Shown here: positions 26,823 to 36,119 of the stretch, in pieces
Layout of the letters: every line of letters starts with the position of its first letter
Numbering within the stretch: position 1 is the first letter of the stretch
Source: JBHJGS01 sp050331575
GTDB lineage: Bacteria; Pseudomonadota; Alphaproteobacteria; Sphingomonadales; Rhodothalassiaceae
Assembly (NCBI GenBank): GCA_050331575.1
Contig: JBHJGS010000003.1
Span: forward strand, 57,407 to 121,406
DNA length: 64,000 nt
Reading direction: 5' to 3'
Program-made: the position numbers and the translations under genes
Notes under the pieces: generated by a model
Seen by the model: only the letters and a program-made list of their open reading frames with translations
Told to the model about the DNA's origin: nothing
The model's database searches: none

Positions 26823-27814
26823 CCGGGACCGCGGGCTTCCGCCATCTCCTGGTCTATTGCGCGCTCACCGAGGATGACGCCGCGCTGCTCAGCTTCGCCG
26901 CCCGATCAGCCCAGGCATGGGATGCGACAGTCACGCTGTTGGGCGTGGTCGACCTGCCGGCGGACCTGGACCGGGTGGCCCGCGTGTTGAAGATCGCCCC
27001 GCCGGAGTTGCGCAATCGACTGGTCCAGGGCCGCCGCGATCGGCTTGAGGCGCTGAAGGCGCAGGCCATGCCGGACCTGGATGCCCGCATCGAGATCGCC
27101 ACCGGCAAGCCGTTCATCGAAGTGATCCGCTATTGCCTGCGCCATGATGCGGACCTGGTCGTGAAGACCGCCGAACGGCTGGACGGGCTGAACCGGTTCT
27201 TGTTCGCCAGCACCGATCAGCATCTGCTGCGCAAATGCCCCTGCCCGGTGTGGCTGCGCCTGCCCGGCGCGCCCGGCACAGGCAGCACCGTGCTTGCCGC
27301 GGTGGATGTGGACGAGACCGCGGCCAGCGAGCCGGACACGCTGGCCGGCCTGAACCGGCGCATCGTGATGAGCGCCCTGCGCGCCGCAGGCCCTGGCGGC
27401 ACCGCCCACCTGCTGCATGTCTGGGATGTGCCGGGCGAAGGGTTGGTGCGGCTATGGTCCGGTGCTGACAGCGCTGATCGGGTGGTTCGCGACTATGTCG
27501 CCGGCGTTGAGGCCAGCCTGCGTCGCGGCCTAGAGCGGTTGGTGGCCGAAGCCCGCGCGGCGGAGCCGGATCTGGTGGACGCCGTGCGGCTGATCCCCCG
27601 ACTGGCGCGCGGATCGGCGCGGACGGTGATCCCGGAACAGGTGACGCATCTGGGCGCGGATCTGCTGGTTATGGGCACGATCGCCCGCACCGGCGTGCCC
27701 GGCTTCATCATCGGCAATACCGCAGAAGACATCCTCAATGGCGTCGATTGCTCGGTGATGACCGTGAAACCGCCGAACTATATCAGCCCGGTGCGACTGG
27801 ACGCCGGCTCCTAA
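26819..27814 (+). CDS. Tandem universal stress protein
   Basis: Two UspA domains (about 5-145 and 155-320). The second keeps a glycine-rich nucleotide loop, MGTIARTGVPGFIIGNTAED; the first has a poorly conserved version (ERLDGLNRFLFASTDQHLL). UspE-like tandem form, cytoplasmic. Translationally coupled to the antiporter gene. It may sense ATP or stress and modulate the transporters, which is inference from operon structure. Confidence 0.88.
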   Translation: MTGTAGFRHLLVYCALTEDDAALLSFAARSAQAWDATVTLLGVVDLPADLDRVARVLKIAPPELRNRLVQGRRDRLEALKAQAMPDLDARIEIATGKPFIEVIRYCLRHDADLVVKTAERLDGLNRFLFASTDQHLLRKCPCPVWLRLPGAPGTGSTVLAAVDVDETAASEPDTLAGLNRRIVMSALRAAGPGGTAHLLHVWDVPGEGLVRLWSGADSADRVVRDYVAGVEASLRRGLERLVAEARAAEPDLVDAVRLIPRLARGSARTVIPEQVTHLGADLLVMGTIARTGVPGFIIGNTAEDILNGVDCSVMTVKPPNYISPVRLDAGS

Positions 27815-27901
27815 GAGGCCAAACCGGGTCGAACCAATTGACCGCTTCATGCTGCAATCGGTCGCACGGGACCGGTGTGCCCGCGGCGGCGCGATAACAG
27901 G

Positions 27902-27952
27902 TCTTTAAGTGACCGTCCTTATCTTATTATTTGTAAGGTTCGCACTTAAAGA
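27902..27952. promoter_or_regulatory. Inverted repeat in the leader of the diguanylate cyclase gene
   Basis: A perfect ten-base inverted repeat, TCTTTAAGTG (27902-27911) and CACTTAAAGA (27943-27952), encloses a second pair CCTTA/TAAGG (27917-27921, 27934-27938). It lies in an unusually AT-rich stretch and ends 15 bases before the ATG. It could be a regulator-binding site or an mRNA hairpin next to the ribosome-binding site. Confidence 0.5.
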
Positions 27953-27967
27953 TAGAAGAAGCCATAC

Positions 27968-29431
27968 ATGCCCTCGAAAAGTTCGCCTGCCTCGCTCGAC
28001 AACCGCACGCCCCTGCCCGGACAGATCGCGATGGAGGAAGTGACCGGCCTCCTCCAAGCCGCGGAGCGATTGGCCAATCTCGGCCACTGGCGCTACGACC
28101 TTTTGTCGGAAGACGTTTATTGGTCTGACGAAGTTTTCCGCATCCACGGCTATGAAGTGGGTGAAATCCTGCCCACCCTTCAAGAGAGCATCGCTGCCTA
28201 TCATCCTCAGGATCAGCCGATTGTTCGCAGCGCCATCGACGCAGCGATCGCAACCGGCCAGGGATGGTGTCTTGAGCTTCGCCTGATCCGTCGCGACGGT
28301 GAGGAACGGCGGGTTCGGTCCAAGGGAACGCCCTTGCTCGTTTCCGGGGCCGTGGTGTCCGTGTTCGGCGTGTTCCAGGACATCACCGAAGAAGCCGACT
28401 GTGCCAAGCACCATCAACTCCTGCGCCGCCTGGTCGAGGAAACGCCGGAAGGCGTCATTATCACGGACAAGCGCGGCCGGGTGCAGTGGAGCAATCCGGC
28501 CATGACGGTCTTGTGCGGCTACCGGCCTGACCAATTGCTCGGCCAAAAGCCCGGCCGCTTGCTGCAAGGGCCTGAAACCTGCCGCGAAACCGTGGCCTAT
28601 ATCCGCGCGCAGCTGGACGCCGCACAGCCGGTGAAGGCGGAACTGCTCAACTACCGCAATGACGGAACGCCCTATTGGGTGCGCCTGTCGATTTTCCCGA
28701 AATTCGATCAGTCCGGCGACGTGGAGCATTTCATGTCGATCGAGACCAATATCACTCAGGAGAAGGAAGCCGAGCAGGCGCTGACCTGCCATCGCCAGGC
28801 GCTGGAGAAGGCCAATTTCCAGCTCGACCGGCAGCGCCGAGCCGCTGAATGCCTGGCGCGGGACCATGAACAGGCGCGGCATTGCCTGGAACAAGAAATC
28901 AAGCAGCGCAAGATGCTGGAGGCGGATCTGCGCAAACTTGCCCTTTATGATGCTCTGACCGGCCTGCCCAGCCGCCAACATTTTTTGATGCGCTGTGCTC
29001 AGGAGATCGCCCGCGCCCGCCGCTTCGGCCGTCCCGTGGCACTGATGATGATCGACATCGACCATTTCAAGGCGATCAACGACGGCCACGGCCATGCCAT
29101 AGGCGACGAGGTCCTGCGCGCCACCGGCCGTCTGATCGCCGACAGCGTCCGCGAAGGCAGCGATTTCGCCGGTCGGCTCGGCGGCGAGGAATTCTGCATC
29201 GTGGCTGCGGAAACCACGGCGGCTGACGCCATGGTTCTGGCCGAACGCCTGCGCGCGGGCTTCCGGGGTCTGCGTGTCTCGGGCGCCGGCAAGGGCGTGC
29301 GCGTGACCTGCAGCTTTGGTGTCGTCTCCCTGGCCGCCGGGGACGGCGTGAACGAGCTCTTGGTGCGGGCTGACACAGCCTTGTACGAAGCCAAACGCCT
29401 CGGCCGAGACCGGGTGCAGATGGCAGCGTGA
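27968..29431 (+). CDS. Diguanylate cyclase with two PAS domains
   Basis: It makes cyclic di-GMP. Two PAS domains occupy about residues 15-140 and 150-270. The second is LOV-like in its GPET and NYRNDGTPYW segments but has no Cys where LOV domains form the flavin adduct. A coiled coil (about 270-320) leads to a GGDEF domain with the active GGEEF at 405-409. The inhibitory RxxD site reads EGSD (396-399), so product feedback is probably lost. It stands alone, preceded by an AT-rich inverted repeat. Confidence 0.93.
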   Translation: MPSKSSPASLDNRTPLPGQIAMEEVTGLLQAAERLANLGHWRYDLLSEDVYWSDEVFRIHGYEVGEILPTLQESIAAYHPQDQPIVRSAIDAAIATGQGWCLELRLIRRDGEERRVRSKGTPLLVSGAVVSVFGVFQDITEEADCAKHHQLLRRLVEETPEGVIITDKRGRVQWSNPAMTVLCGYRPDQLLGQKPGRLLQGPETCRETVAYIRAQLDAAQPVKAELLNYRNDGTPYWVRLSIFPKFDQSGDVEHFMSIETNITQEKEAEQALTCHRQALEKANFQLDRQRRAAECLARDHEQARHCLEQEIKQRKMLEADLRKLALYDALTGLPSRQHFLMRCAQEIARARRFGRPVALMMIDIDHFKAINDGHGHAIGDEVLRATGRLIADSVREGSDFAGRLGGEEFCIVAAETTAADAMVLAERLRAGFRGLRVSGAGKGVRVTCSFGVVSLAAGDGVNELLVRADTALYEAKRLGRDRVQMAA

Positions 29432-29497
29432 GCGTCGGCAAACGCCCTGTCAGCCCTCGCCCGCCTGAGCCCCTGCCCGCCTCAACTTTCGCCCGCC

Positions 29498-30034
29498 TTA
29501 GCCCTCACCTGCATCGCCCCATTGCGCCTGATAGGCCGTGGGATCGCAATGATTGGCCTGAAACACGCGCGTCCGCTCGTCGGCCGATAGCCGATCAAAA
29601 TCCGCCTGCGCTCGGCCGCCCAGGCAGTATTCCGGCGCCTGCATCAAGATGTCGACGCGTTCGAACGGGGCGGGGTCCAGGCGCAACTGCACCGGCTGCC
29701 GGTCGCTGACACTTTCCAGCATGACGCGGGCCAGATAATCCCAACTATATTGGATGTGAAAGGCGAAGGTCCGGCCGCTGGGCGGGTGATAGGCAACCGA
29801 GCGGACAAAGCCGGTCGCGGTTTTGGTCGGCACCGCCACGGTGGCATAGCCGTTGGCCGCCAGGATCGCCTCCCAATAATCATTGATCTTCTTGTGCCGG
29901 CCGGCGCTGTTGGTCTCCGGCTGCTTGGGCAGCAGATCCAAGATCAACGTCTCGCCGGGATTGCGGAAATCCAGCACCAAAGGGTCGGCCGCCGCAGGCA
30001 CGGCACTCAGCCAGAAGAGCAACAAAAGGCGCAT
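29498..30034 (-). CDS. Hypothetical secreted protein
   Basis: A 178 aa protein with a clear signal peptide (MRLLLLFWLSAVPAAADP). The mature part has mixed alpha/beta character (KINDYWEAILAANGYATVAV; a TFAFHIQYSWDYLARVML stretch) and two Cys that could form a disulfide (YCLGGRA and NHCDPTAY). I do not recognise the family. It converges with the diguanylate cyclase gene and is divergent from the ABC exporter. Confidence 0.7.
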   Translation of the reverse strand: MRLLLLFWLSAVPAAADPLVLDFRNPGETLILDLLPKQPETNSAGRHKKINDYWEAILAANGYATVAVPTKTATGFVRSVAYHPPSGRTFAFHIQYSWDYLARVMLESVSDRQPVQLRLDPAPFERVDILMQAPEYCLGGRAQADFDRLSADERTRVFQANHCDPTAYQAQWGDAGEG

Positions 30035-30190
30035 TGGTTTCTCCCCGGTCCGCGGCGCGGGGCCCAGTATAGCCTGTCTTACCGCCCACGCCCCTCAACA
30101 TTATCATAGACCGGACCAAAATCCTTGGGTCTTGGCGTCACGCCGGCAGCCGGGGTATAGCAGCCTCCCATTATTGCCCGGAGCAAGCCC

Positions 30191-32050
30191 GTGATAGCCG
30201 TGATCGCCTGGTTCGAACGCTGGCTGGATCCGTATCCCGCCGATCCGCCCAGCCAGCCGCCGCACCGGCTGTGGGCCTTTTTGTGGCACTATTGGAAGCC
30301 CGCCTGGCCGATGCTGGTGGGTGTGGCGGTCACCGCCGCCTTGGTCTCGCTGTTGGAGGTCGTGCTTTACGGCTTTCTGGGCCAGCTGGTCGACCGCCTG
30401 GCTCAAGCTGAGCGCGCCAGCTTCCTGGCCGATTATGGCTGGGAACTGGCCGGCATGGCAGCGATTGCCGTGATCCTCCTACCGCTGGTGGCGCTGGGCC
30501 ATGGCCTGACGCTGTTTCAGGGCATTCTGGGTCCCTTGGCCATGCGCGTGCGCTGGCTGGGGCATCGCTGGCTGCTCGGCCAGAGCCTGAGCTTCTTTCA
30601 GGACGATTTCGCCGGTCGCATTGCCACCAAGCTGATGCAGACCTCGCTGGCGGTGCGCGAGGTGGCGGTGAAGCTGCTGGGCGTGCTGATGTATGTGTCG
30701 GTCACCTTTCTGGCCATTCTGGCGCTGCTGGCGCAGGCGGACTGGCGCCTGACCCTGCCGCTGATCGCCTGGCTGGCGGCCTATATCGTGCTGATGCGGC
30801 TGTTACTGCCACGCTTGCGCCGGGCCTCGGAGGCGCAGTCGGACGCCCGCTCGGTGATGACCGGGCGCATCGTCGACAGCTACAGCAATTTCGCCACCAT
30901 CAAGCTGTTCGCCCATACCCGGCGGGAGGAGGGGTATGCCCGCGACGGCATGGACGGCTTCCTGCAGACGGTGTTCTGGCAGATGCGGTTGGTGACCGTG
31001 ATGGAATTCAGCCTTTACCTGATCAACGGCGCCATGCTGGCCGGGCTGGGCGCGCTGTCGATCGGTTTGTGGCTGACCCAGAGCATCGGGCTGGGCGCCG
31101 TGGCGGTCGGGCTTGCCGTGGCGTTGAGGCTCTCCGGCATGGCCCATTGGGTGATCTGGGAGGTCTCCGACATTTTCGAGAATATCGGCACGGTCTATGA
31201 CGGCCGCGCCATCCTGTCCCGCGCGCAAGGTGTGATCGACGCGGAGGACGCCACGCCGCTGAGCGTGCGCGAGGGGCGCCTGCGCTTTGAGGACGTCACC
31301 TTCCATTACGGCAAGGGCGCCGGCGTGCTGCAGTCGCTCACGCTTGACATCGCGCCGGGCGAAAAGATCGGCCTGGTCGGCCCCTCCGGCGCGGGCAAGA
31401 CCACGCTGGTGAACCTGGTGTTGCGCCTATTCGATCTGGAGGGTGGTCGCATCCTGATCGACGGCCAGGACATCGCGCAGGTAACGCAAGAGAGCCTGCG
31501 TGCCCAGATCGCCATGGTGACCCAGGATGTCTCGCTGCTGCACCGCTCTGTGCGCGACAATATCCTGTACGGCCGGCCCGATGCGGACATGGACCAGGTG
31601 ATCGCCGCGGCGCAACGTGCTCAGGCCGACGGCTTCATCCGCGACCTGCGGGACGCCAAGGGCCGCACCGGTTATGACGCCCATGTCGGCGAGCGCGGCG
31701 TGCGGCTGTCCGGCGGCCAGCGCCAGCGCCTGGCCATCGCCCGGGTGTTCCTGAAAGACGCGCCGATCCTGCTGTTGGACGAGGCGACCTCGGCCCTGGA
31801 CCTGGAGGTCGAAGCGGCGATCCAGGACAGCTTAGGCCGCCTGATGGCCGGCAAGACGGTGATCGCCATCGCCCACCGCCTGTCCACCATCATCTCCATG
31901 GACCGTCTGGTGGTGATGGATAAGGGCCGCATCGTGGAAATGGGCACACATCAGCAGCTGCTCGACCAGGGCGGCCTCTACGCCCGCCTCTGGGCCCGCC
32001 AATCCGGCGGGTTCCTCGGCGAAACCGTGGCAACAGCGGCAGCGGAATAA
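30191..32050 (+). CDS. ABC exporter, fused permease and ATPase
   Basis: A half-size exporter with six membrane helices (to about residue 345) and a complete NBD. Walker A is GPSGAGKTT (about 397-405), the signature is LSGGQRQR, Walker B is ILLLDEATSALD, and the H-loop is AIAHRLST. The likely start is GTG at 30191. It probably works as a homodimer exporting a lipid, drug or small molecule. It lies just before a siderophore-type receptor on the same strand, so siderophore export is a possibility, not a conclusion. Confidence 0.88.
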   Translation: MIAVIAWFERWLDPYPADPPSQPPHRLWAFLWHYWKPAWPMLVGVAVTAALVSLLEVVLYGFLGQLVDRLAQAERASFLADYGWELAGMAAIAVILLPLVALGHGLTLFQGILGPLAMRVRWLGHRWLLGQSLSFFQDDFAGRIATKLMQTSLAVREVAVKLLGVLMYVSVTFLAILALLAQADWRLTLPLIAWLAAYIVLMRLLLPRLRRASEAQSDARSVMTGRIVDSYSNFATIKLFAHTRREEGYARDGMDGFLQTVFWQMRLVTVMEFSLYLINGAMLAGLGALSIGLWLTQSIGLGAVAVGLAVALRLSGMAHWVIWEVSDIFENIGTVYDGRAILSRAQGVIDAEDATPLSVREGRLRFEDVTFHYGKGAGVLQSLTLDIAPGEKIGLVGPSGAGKTTLVNLVLRLFDLEGGRILIDGQDIAQVTQESLRAQIAMVTQDVSLLHRSVRDNILYGRPDADMDQVIAAAQRAQADGFIRDLRDAKGRTGYDAHVGERGVRLSGGQRQRLAIARVFLKDAPILLLDEATSALDLEVEAAIQDSLGRLMAGKTVIAIAHRLSTIISMDRLVVMDKGRIVEMGTHQQLLDQGGLYARLWARQSGGFLGETVATAAAE

Positions 32051-32157
32051 GCCGCGCAGACCCCCTCTCATTGCGGCCAGAACCGGATCGAGACACCGGT
32101 TTTGCCCGAGCCCTTCTATCATGCGGCCAGCCGCCCACTTCGCCGCACCCTCGCCGG

Positions 32158-32186
32158 TTGACTGCGACGCATTTGCACCTTATGGC
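32158..32186 (+). promoter_or_regulatory. Possible sigma-70-type promoter before the siderophore receptor gene
   Basis: TTGACT (32158-32163) and TATGGC (32181-32186) are separated by 17 bases, about 60 bases before the ATG. The -10 element is weak. I found no clear Fur box. Confidence 0.3.
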
Positions 32187-32242
32187 TCAGATCTGCAAAC
32201 CAGTCGCATGATCAGTTTCAAATGCTTCAAGGGGGCGCACAG

Positions 32243-34447
32243 ATGGCAGGGGGCCGCACGGGTCAGCGGTGGATTGGGCGATGGGCGGCAGCGGCCGCGG
32301 TGGCGGCGCTGCAGGCTGGCGCTGCACAGGCGCAGGAGCGCGCGCCACAACCGGAGGATGAAGAGACAGTCCAAGAGCTGGAAGAGGCGCGACGCGAGGG
32401 CCGGCTGGAGGAGATGGTGGTGTTCGGCAGTCGGCTGGGCCGCTATGGCGTGCGCGAAGCCAGCACCGGCCTGCGCACCGAGGCCGACGTCCTGGACATT
32501 CCCGGCAATGTCAAGGTCATCCCCGAGGCGCTGATCGAGGATCAGGCCGCCTTCACCGTCAGCGAGGCGCTTCAGAATGTCAGCGGCGTCAGCTTCGTCA
32601 CTGGCGGCGAGGGGGCGGGCATCTTTTCCCGCGGCTTCGGCGCCTTGGTGCTGCGCGACGGCTTTCTGCGCTCGGAATTCACCGGCGGTGACGTCAATGC
32701 CACGGATCTGAACACCGCCAATATCGATCGCATCGAGGTGCTGAAGGGCCCGGCCTCGGTGCTGTACGGCCGCACCAATCCCGGCGGCCTGATCAATCTG
32801 GTGACCAAGCGGCCGAAGCCGGAGCTCTTCACCGCCCTGGGCTTTTCGGCCGGATCCTTCGATTTGTATCGCGGCACGCTGGATATCTCCGTGCCGGTTG
32901 CACCGAAGCACGGCGTCGGCATCCGCCTGGTCGGCGCCTATGAAGACAGCGGCAGCTTCCGCGATGTGGTGGAGAATGAAATCGCCCTGGCCGCGCCCAG
33001 CATCGCCTGGCAGATCGGACCGGACACCTATGTCTCCCTGGCCGCGGAATATGCCCGGGTGGAGGCAGTACCGGACAATGGGGTGCTGATCGATGAGACT
33101 GGCGCCATTCTAGACGGTTTGAGCCGGGAGACCTTCCTGGGCGAGCCGACCGATTTTCAGATCGATGAGCGCGTCCAACTGTTCTTCACCTTCGATCATC
33201 GCCTCAATGATGTTTGGCGGGTGCGCGCCCGGGCAACCTATTCAGACACCGACAATCTGCTGAACACCACCGCCCCGGAGGTGGTTCTGGACGATGGCGT
33301 CAGCGTGGAGCGCTTCTTCACCATCTCCGAGTTCAATTTCGAGGATGTCCGCACCGAGCTTCAGGCGCAGGCGGACTTCTTTCTCGCCGGCCGGCCCAAT
33401 CAGATCCTGGTCGGCGTCGACTATGCGCATCGCAACACCGAATCGGTGTTCGGCGGCGCGCTGGCCGGCCCGCTCAACATTTTCGATCCGATGTTCGGCG
33501 ATACCCAGCTGTTCGATTTCGACGGCAATCCCACCGACAGTGTGGCCTTCGGCTTCCAGCAACAATTGGAGCGTGATTCGATCGGCGGCTTCCTCCAGCA
33601 CCGCCTGGATCTGACCGATCAGCTGATCCTGGTCTCCGGTGTGCGGGTCGATCATATCGAGCAACGCGCGGCCGAAGGCGCCGCCGGGAACTTCGACGAG
33701 ATCGTGCTGGAAGACACGCCTGACGGGGTCGACACTGAGGCTTCGCCGCGCGTCGGCCTCGTCTATCAGCCGACCGAGCACCTGTCGCTCTACTTCCAAT
33801 GGTCGCGCTCCTTCCAGCCGCCCAACGGCGTGCCGATTGATGCCAGCGGCAGCGTGCTGGAACCGGAGACCGGCCGATTGTTCGAAGCCGGCGTCAAAGT
33901 CGACTTTGCCGGCCTGTCCGCCACCTTGGCGGGCTTCCGCATCGACCGCGACCAGGTGCCGTTCTTCGATCTGGTCACCGGCGCCTTCCTGGCCGCGGGC
34001 GAACAGCAGAGCCAGGGCCTGGACTTCGATCTGCAAGGCGAAATCCTGCCCAGTTGGAACATCAATTTCGCCTATGCCTTCATCGATGCGGAGGTCACCG
34101 AGGACGGCTTCGTGCCCTCCGGCTCCGCGCTGCAGGATATCCCGCGCCACAGCGTCAATCTCTGGTCGGTCTATGAATTCGAGGCCGGACCGCTGGATGG
34201 GCTGGGGCTGGGCGGCGGCATCCGCTATGTCGGCGACCGCGCGGCCAATCCGGACAACAGCTTCTTCCTGCCGTCCTTCGTGCAGGTCGACGCCACCATC
34301 TTTTATGAATGGAATGAGCGGGTTACCCTGCGCCTGAATGCCCTGAACATCACCGATGAGGACATCCTCTTGAATGCCGGCAGTGACTTCACCGTCAATC
34401 CCGGCGCGCCGCGCAGCTTCATCGGCACTGTGTCGGTAAAATTCTGA
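32243..34447 (+). CDS. TonB-dependent siderophore receptor
   Basis: An outer-membrane gated barrel that takes up iron chelates. A signal peptide (WAAAAAVAALQAGAAQAQ) is followed by an acidic linker, then a plug domain with VLKGPASVLYGRTNPGGLIN. A 22-strand-type barrel ends in Phe (GTVSVKF). I prefer the ATG at 32243, with AGGGGG upstream, over the ATG at 32222. The next gene encodes a PepSY membrane protein, a common companion of ferric-siderophore receptors. Confidence 0.92.
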   Translation: MAGGRTGQRWIGRWAAAAAVAALQAGAAQAQERAPQPEDEETVQELEEARREGRLEEMVVFGSRLGRYGVREASTGLRTEADVLDIPGNVKVIPEALIEDQAAFTVSEALQNVSGVSFVTGGEGAGIFSRGFGALVLRDGFLRSEFTGGDVNATDLNTANIDRIEVLKGPASVLYGRTNPGGLINLVTKRPKPELFTALGFSAGSFDLYRGTLDISVPVAPKHGVGIRLVGAYEDSGSFRDVVENEIALAAPSIAWQIGPDTYVSLAAEYARVEAVPDNGVLIDETGAILDGLSRETFLGEPTDFQIDERVQLFFTFDHRLNDVWRVRARATYSDTDNLLNTTAPEVVLDDGVSVERFFTISEFNFEDVRTELQAQADFFLAGRPNQILVGVDYAHRNTESVFGGALAGPLNIFDPMFGDTQLFDFDGNPTDSVAFGFQQQLERDSIGGFLQHRLDLTDQLILVSGVRVDHIEQRAAEGAAGNFDEIVLEDTPDGVDTEASPRVGLVYQPTEHLSLYFQWSRSFQPPNGVPIDASGSVLEPETGRLFEAGVKVDFAGLSATLAGFRIDRDQVPFFDLVTGAFLAAGEQQSQGLDFDLQGEILPSWNINFAYAFIDAEVTEDGFVPSGSALQDIPRHSVNLWSVYEFEAGPLDGLGLGGGIRYVGDRAANPDNSFFLPSFVQVDATIFYEWNERVTLRLNALNITDEDILLNAGSDFTVNPGAPRSFIGTVSVKF

Positions 34448-34466
34448 GCCGGCGGGAGACGGCGCC

Positions 34467-35621
34467 ATGAAACGCGTGATGTTTCAACTGCATTTGTGGA
34501 CCGGGCTGACACTGGGTCTGGTGATCAGCCTGATCAGCCTGTCCGGCAGCGCCATCGTGTTTCAGCCGGAGATCGACCGCTGGCTGAACCCGGGACTTCT
34601 AACAGCCGAGCCGACGCGCGCGACCGCACCGCTGGACACGGTTATCGACACAGCCTTCAGCGCCTATCCCACCCAGGCACCGCCGAGCTTTTCCGCATTT
34701 TCTTATCCGCGCACCGAAAACGGCGTGTTCCGCGTGCTGATGAAGGAAGGCTTCGAGCCCGGCGACGCGCCCTTTTTCGAGGCGATGGTGCATCCGGGCA
34801 CAGGCGCCTTGTTGGGCACGCGCGACGTTGATGAGCCGCTGGTTTATTGGCTGCTCAATCTGCACGCCACCTTGCTTTTGGGCGAGGATGGCGGGGGCGA
34901 GAGGATCGTGGGCCTGGCCGGCAGCCTGGGCCTGCTCTTTTTCATCGTCACCGGGCTGTGGCTGTGGTGGCCGGGGATCCGGCGCTTTGCCCGCGGCTTC
35001 CGCCTGCGTCTGCGCGCCGGGCTGGACACCGCCTTGCGCGACAGTCACCGCGTTCTGGGTGCGCTGGCCTTGATCCTGTTGTTCCTGCCGGTTGTCAGCG
35101 GCGCCTTCATCGTGTTCCCCGACACCATGGCGGCTCCGGTGCAAGCGCTGTTGCCGACCGGCACGGATGAGGACATTCCGGCAATCACTCCTGCCGGCCG
35201 CACAGCCTTGCCGGCTGAGCGCCTTCTGGCGGCGGCTAAGGCCGCGGTGCCCAACGGCACGGTCACGGGCTTCTTCCCGCCGGGCGGCCCGGACGGCTAT
35301 TTCCAGTTCCGGCTGCAGCGCCCCGGCGAGCCGGACCAGCATTATACCCAAGGCCGGGTGCAGGTGCTGGTGAACCCCTATGCGCCGGAGCAGCTTTATG
35401 TCCGCGACGAGGCGGCATGGCCGATCGGCGACCGGCTGACCCGGGTGTGGATGTTTCCCACCCACACCGGCGAGATATTCGGCCTGCCCGGCCGCATCCT
35501 GATCTTCCTGTCCGGCCTGGTCGCCCCGATCCTGTTCGTCACCGGGCTGTTGACCTGGGCCCGCCGGAAGACCCGCAAGGCCAAGCGTGCCCAAAAAGCC
35601 CGCGAACGCATGGCGTCATAG
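34467..35621 (+). CDS. PepSY-associated transmembrane protein
   Basis: An iron-regulated-type inner-membrane protein of 384 aa. The first helix carries LHLWTGLTLGLVISLISLSG, followed by a periplasmic PepSY region. Further helices include LFFIVTGLWLWWPGIRRF, LALILLFLPVVSGAFIVF and a last one near the C-terminus, before a basic tail. Relatives probably reduce or strip siderophore-bound iron at the inner membrane. It is 19 bases downstream of the receptor gene and almost surely co-transcribed. Confidence 0.9.
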   Translation: MKRVMFQLHLWTGLTLGLVISLISLSGSAIVFQPEIDRWLNPGLLTAEPTRATAPLDTVIDTAFSAYPTQAPPSFSAFSYPRTENGVFRVLMKEGFEPGDAPFFEAMVHPGTGALLGTRDVDEPLVYWLLNLHATLLLGEDGGGERIVGLAGSLGLLFFIVTGLWLWWPGIRRFARGFRLRLRAGLDTALRDSHRVLGALALILLFLPVVSGAFIVFPDTMAAPVQALLPTGTDEDIPAITPAGRTALPAERLLAAAKAAVPNGTVTGFFPPGGPDGYFQFRLQRPGEPDQHYTQGRVQVLVNPYAPEQLYVRDEAAWPIGDRLTRVWMFPTHTGEIFGLPGRILIFLSGLVAPILFVTGLLTWARRKTRKAKRAQKARERMAS

Positions 35622-35666
35622 CTTTCATGGCCCCTTGGCGCACGGCCATTCCGTTGAGCAACCGCC

Positions 35667-36110
35667 CTACCCCGGCAGCTCTCGCTGGAAGCGGGACTTG
35701 CTCAGCTGGGCGGTAGCGATCAGGCGGTGGTCAGCGGCCGTCGGGCACTTATAGGCGTGGCACAGGGTGAACACAGCCGTGCGGCCGGCGCGCAGGATCT
35801 CCGCCTGGAATTCCACCCGCATGCCCCGCGGCGCCGGCGACATCAGATTGACCGACAGCGCCGTGGTCAGGGCATATTCGCTCTCGCTCAGCGCCGGCAG
35901 CGTGGCCAGCATGGAGGTCACGTCCATCATCGAATAGATCACCCCGCCGTGCAGGGTGTGGCCCAAATTGTCGATCGCCTCGGTCACAGTCAGGCCGGTG
36001 CGGCAGAAGCCGGCCCGCTGTTCCAGCAGCTCCACGCCCATATAGCGTTGATAGGCATGATCCATCAGGGTTTGTGACAGCGCGGCGGCATGAGCGGGGA
36101 TCTCGGACAT
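35667..36110 (-). CDS. PaaI-family hotdog-fold thioesterase
   Basis: A 147 aa acyl-CoA thioesterase-like protein. The hotdog helix region reads NLGHTLHGGVIYSMMD, matching the PaaI HGG motif with an acidic residue following, then VNLMSPAPRG. It probably hydrolyses a CoA thioester in the cytoplasm. It is the third gene of the asnB / acyl-CoA dehydrogenase / thioesterase group, starting nine bases after the dehydrogenase stop. Confidence 0.85.
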   Translation of the reverse strand: MSEIPAHAAALSQTLMDHAYQRYMGVELLEQRAGFCRTGLTVTEAIDNLGHTLHGGVIYSMMDVTSMLATLPALSESEYALTTALSVNLMSPAPRGMRVEFQAEILRAGRTAVFTLCHAYKCPTAADHRLIATAQLSKSRFQRELPG

Positions 36111-36119
36111 GGCCGTTCC

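Noticed and set aside
29432..29497. GCCCGCCT direct repeats between two convergent genes
   Set aside because: Three short imperfect copies in a C-rich spacer are too weak to call a functional element.
30191..35621. Full siderophore biosynthesis and export cluster
   Set aside because: Only a receptor, a PepSY protein and a generic ABC exporter are present; no biosynthetic enzymes were seen.
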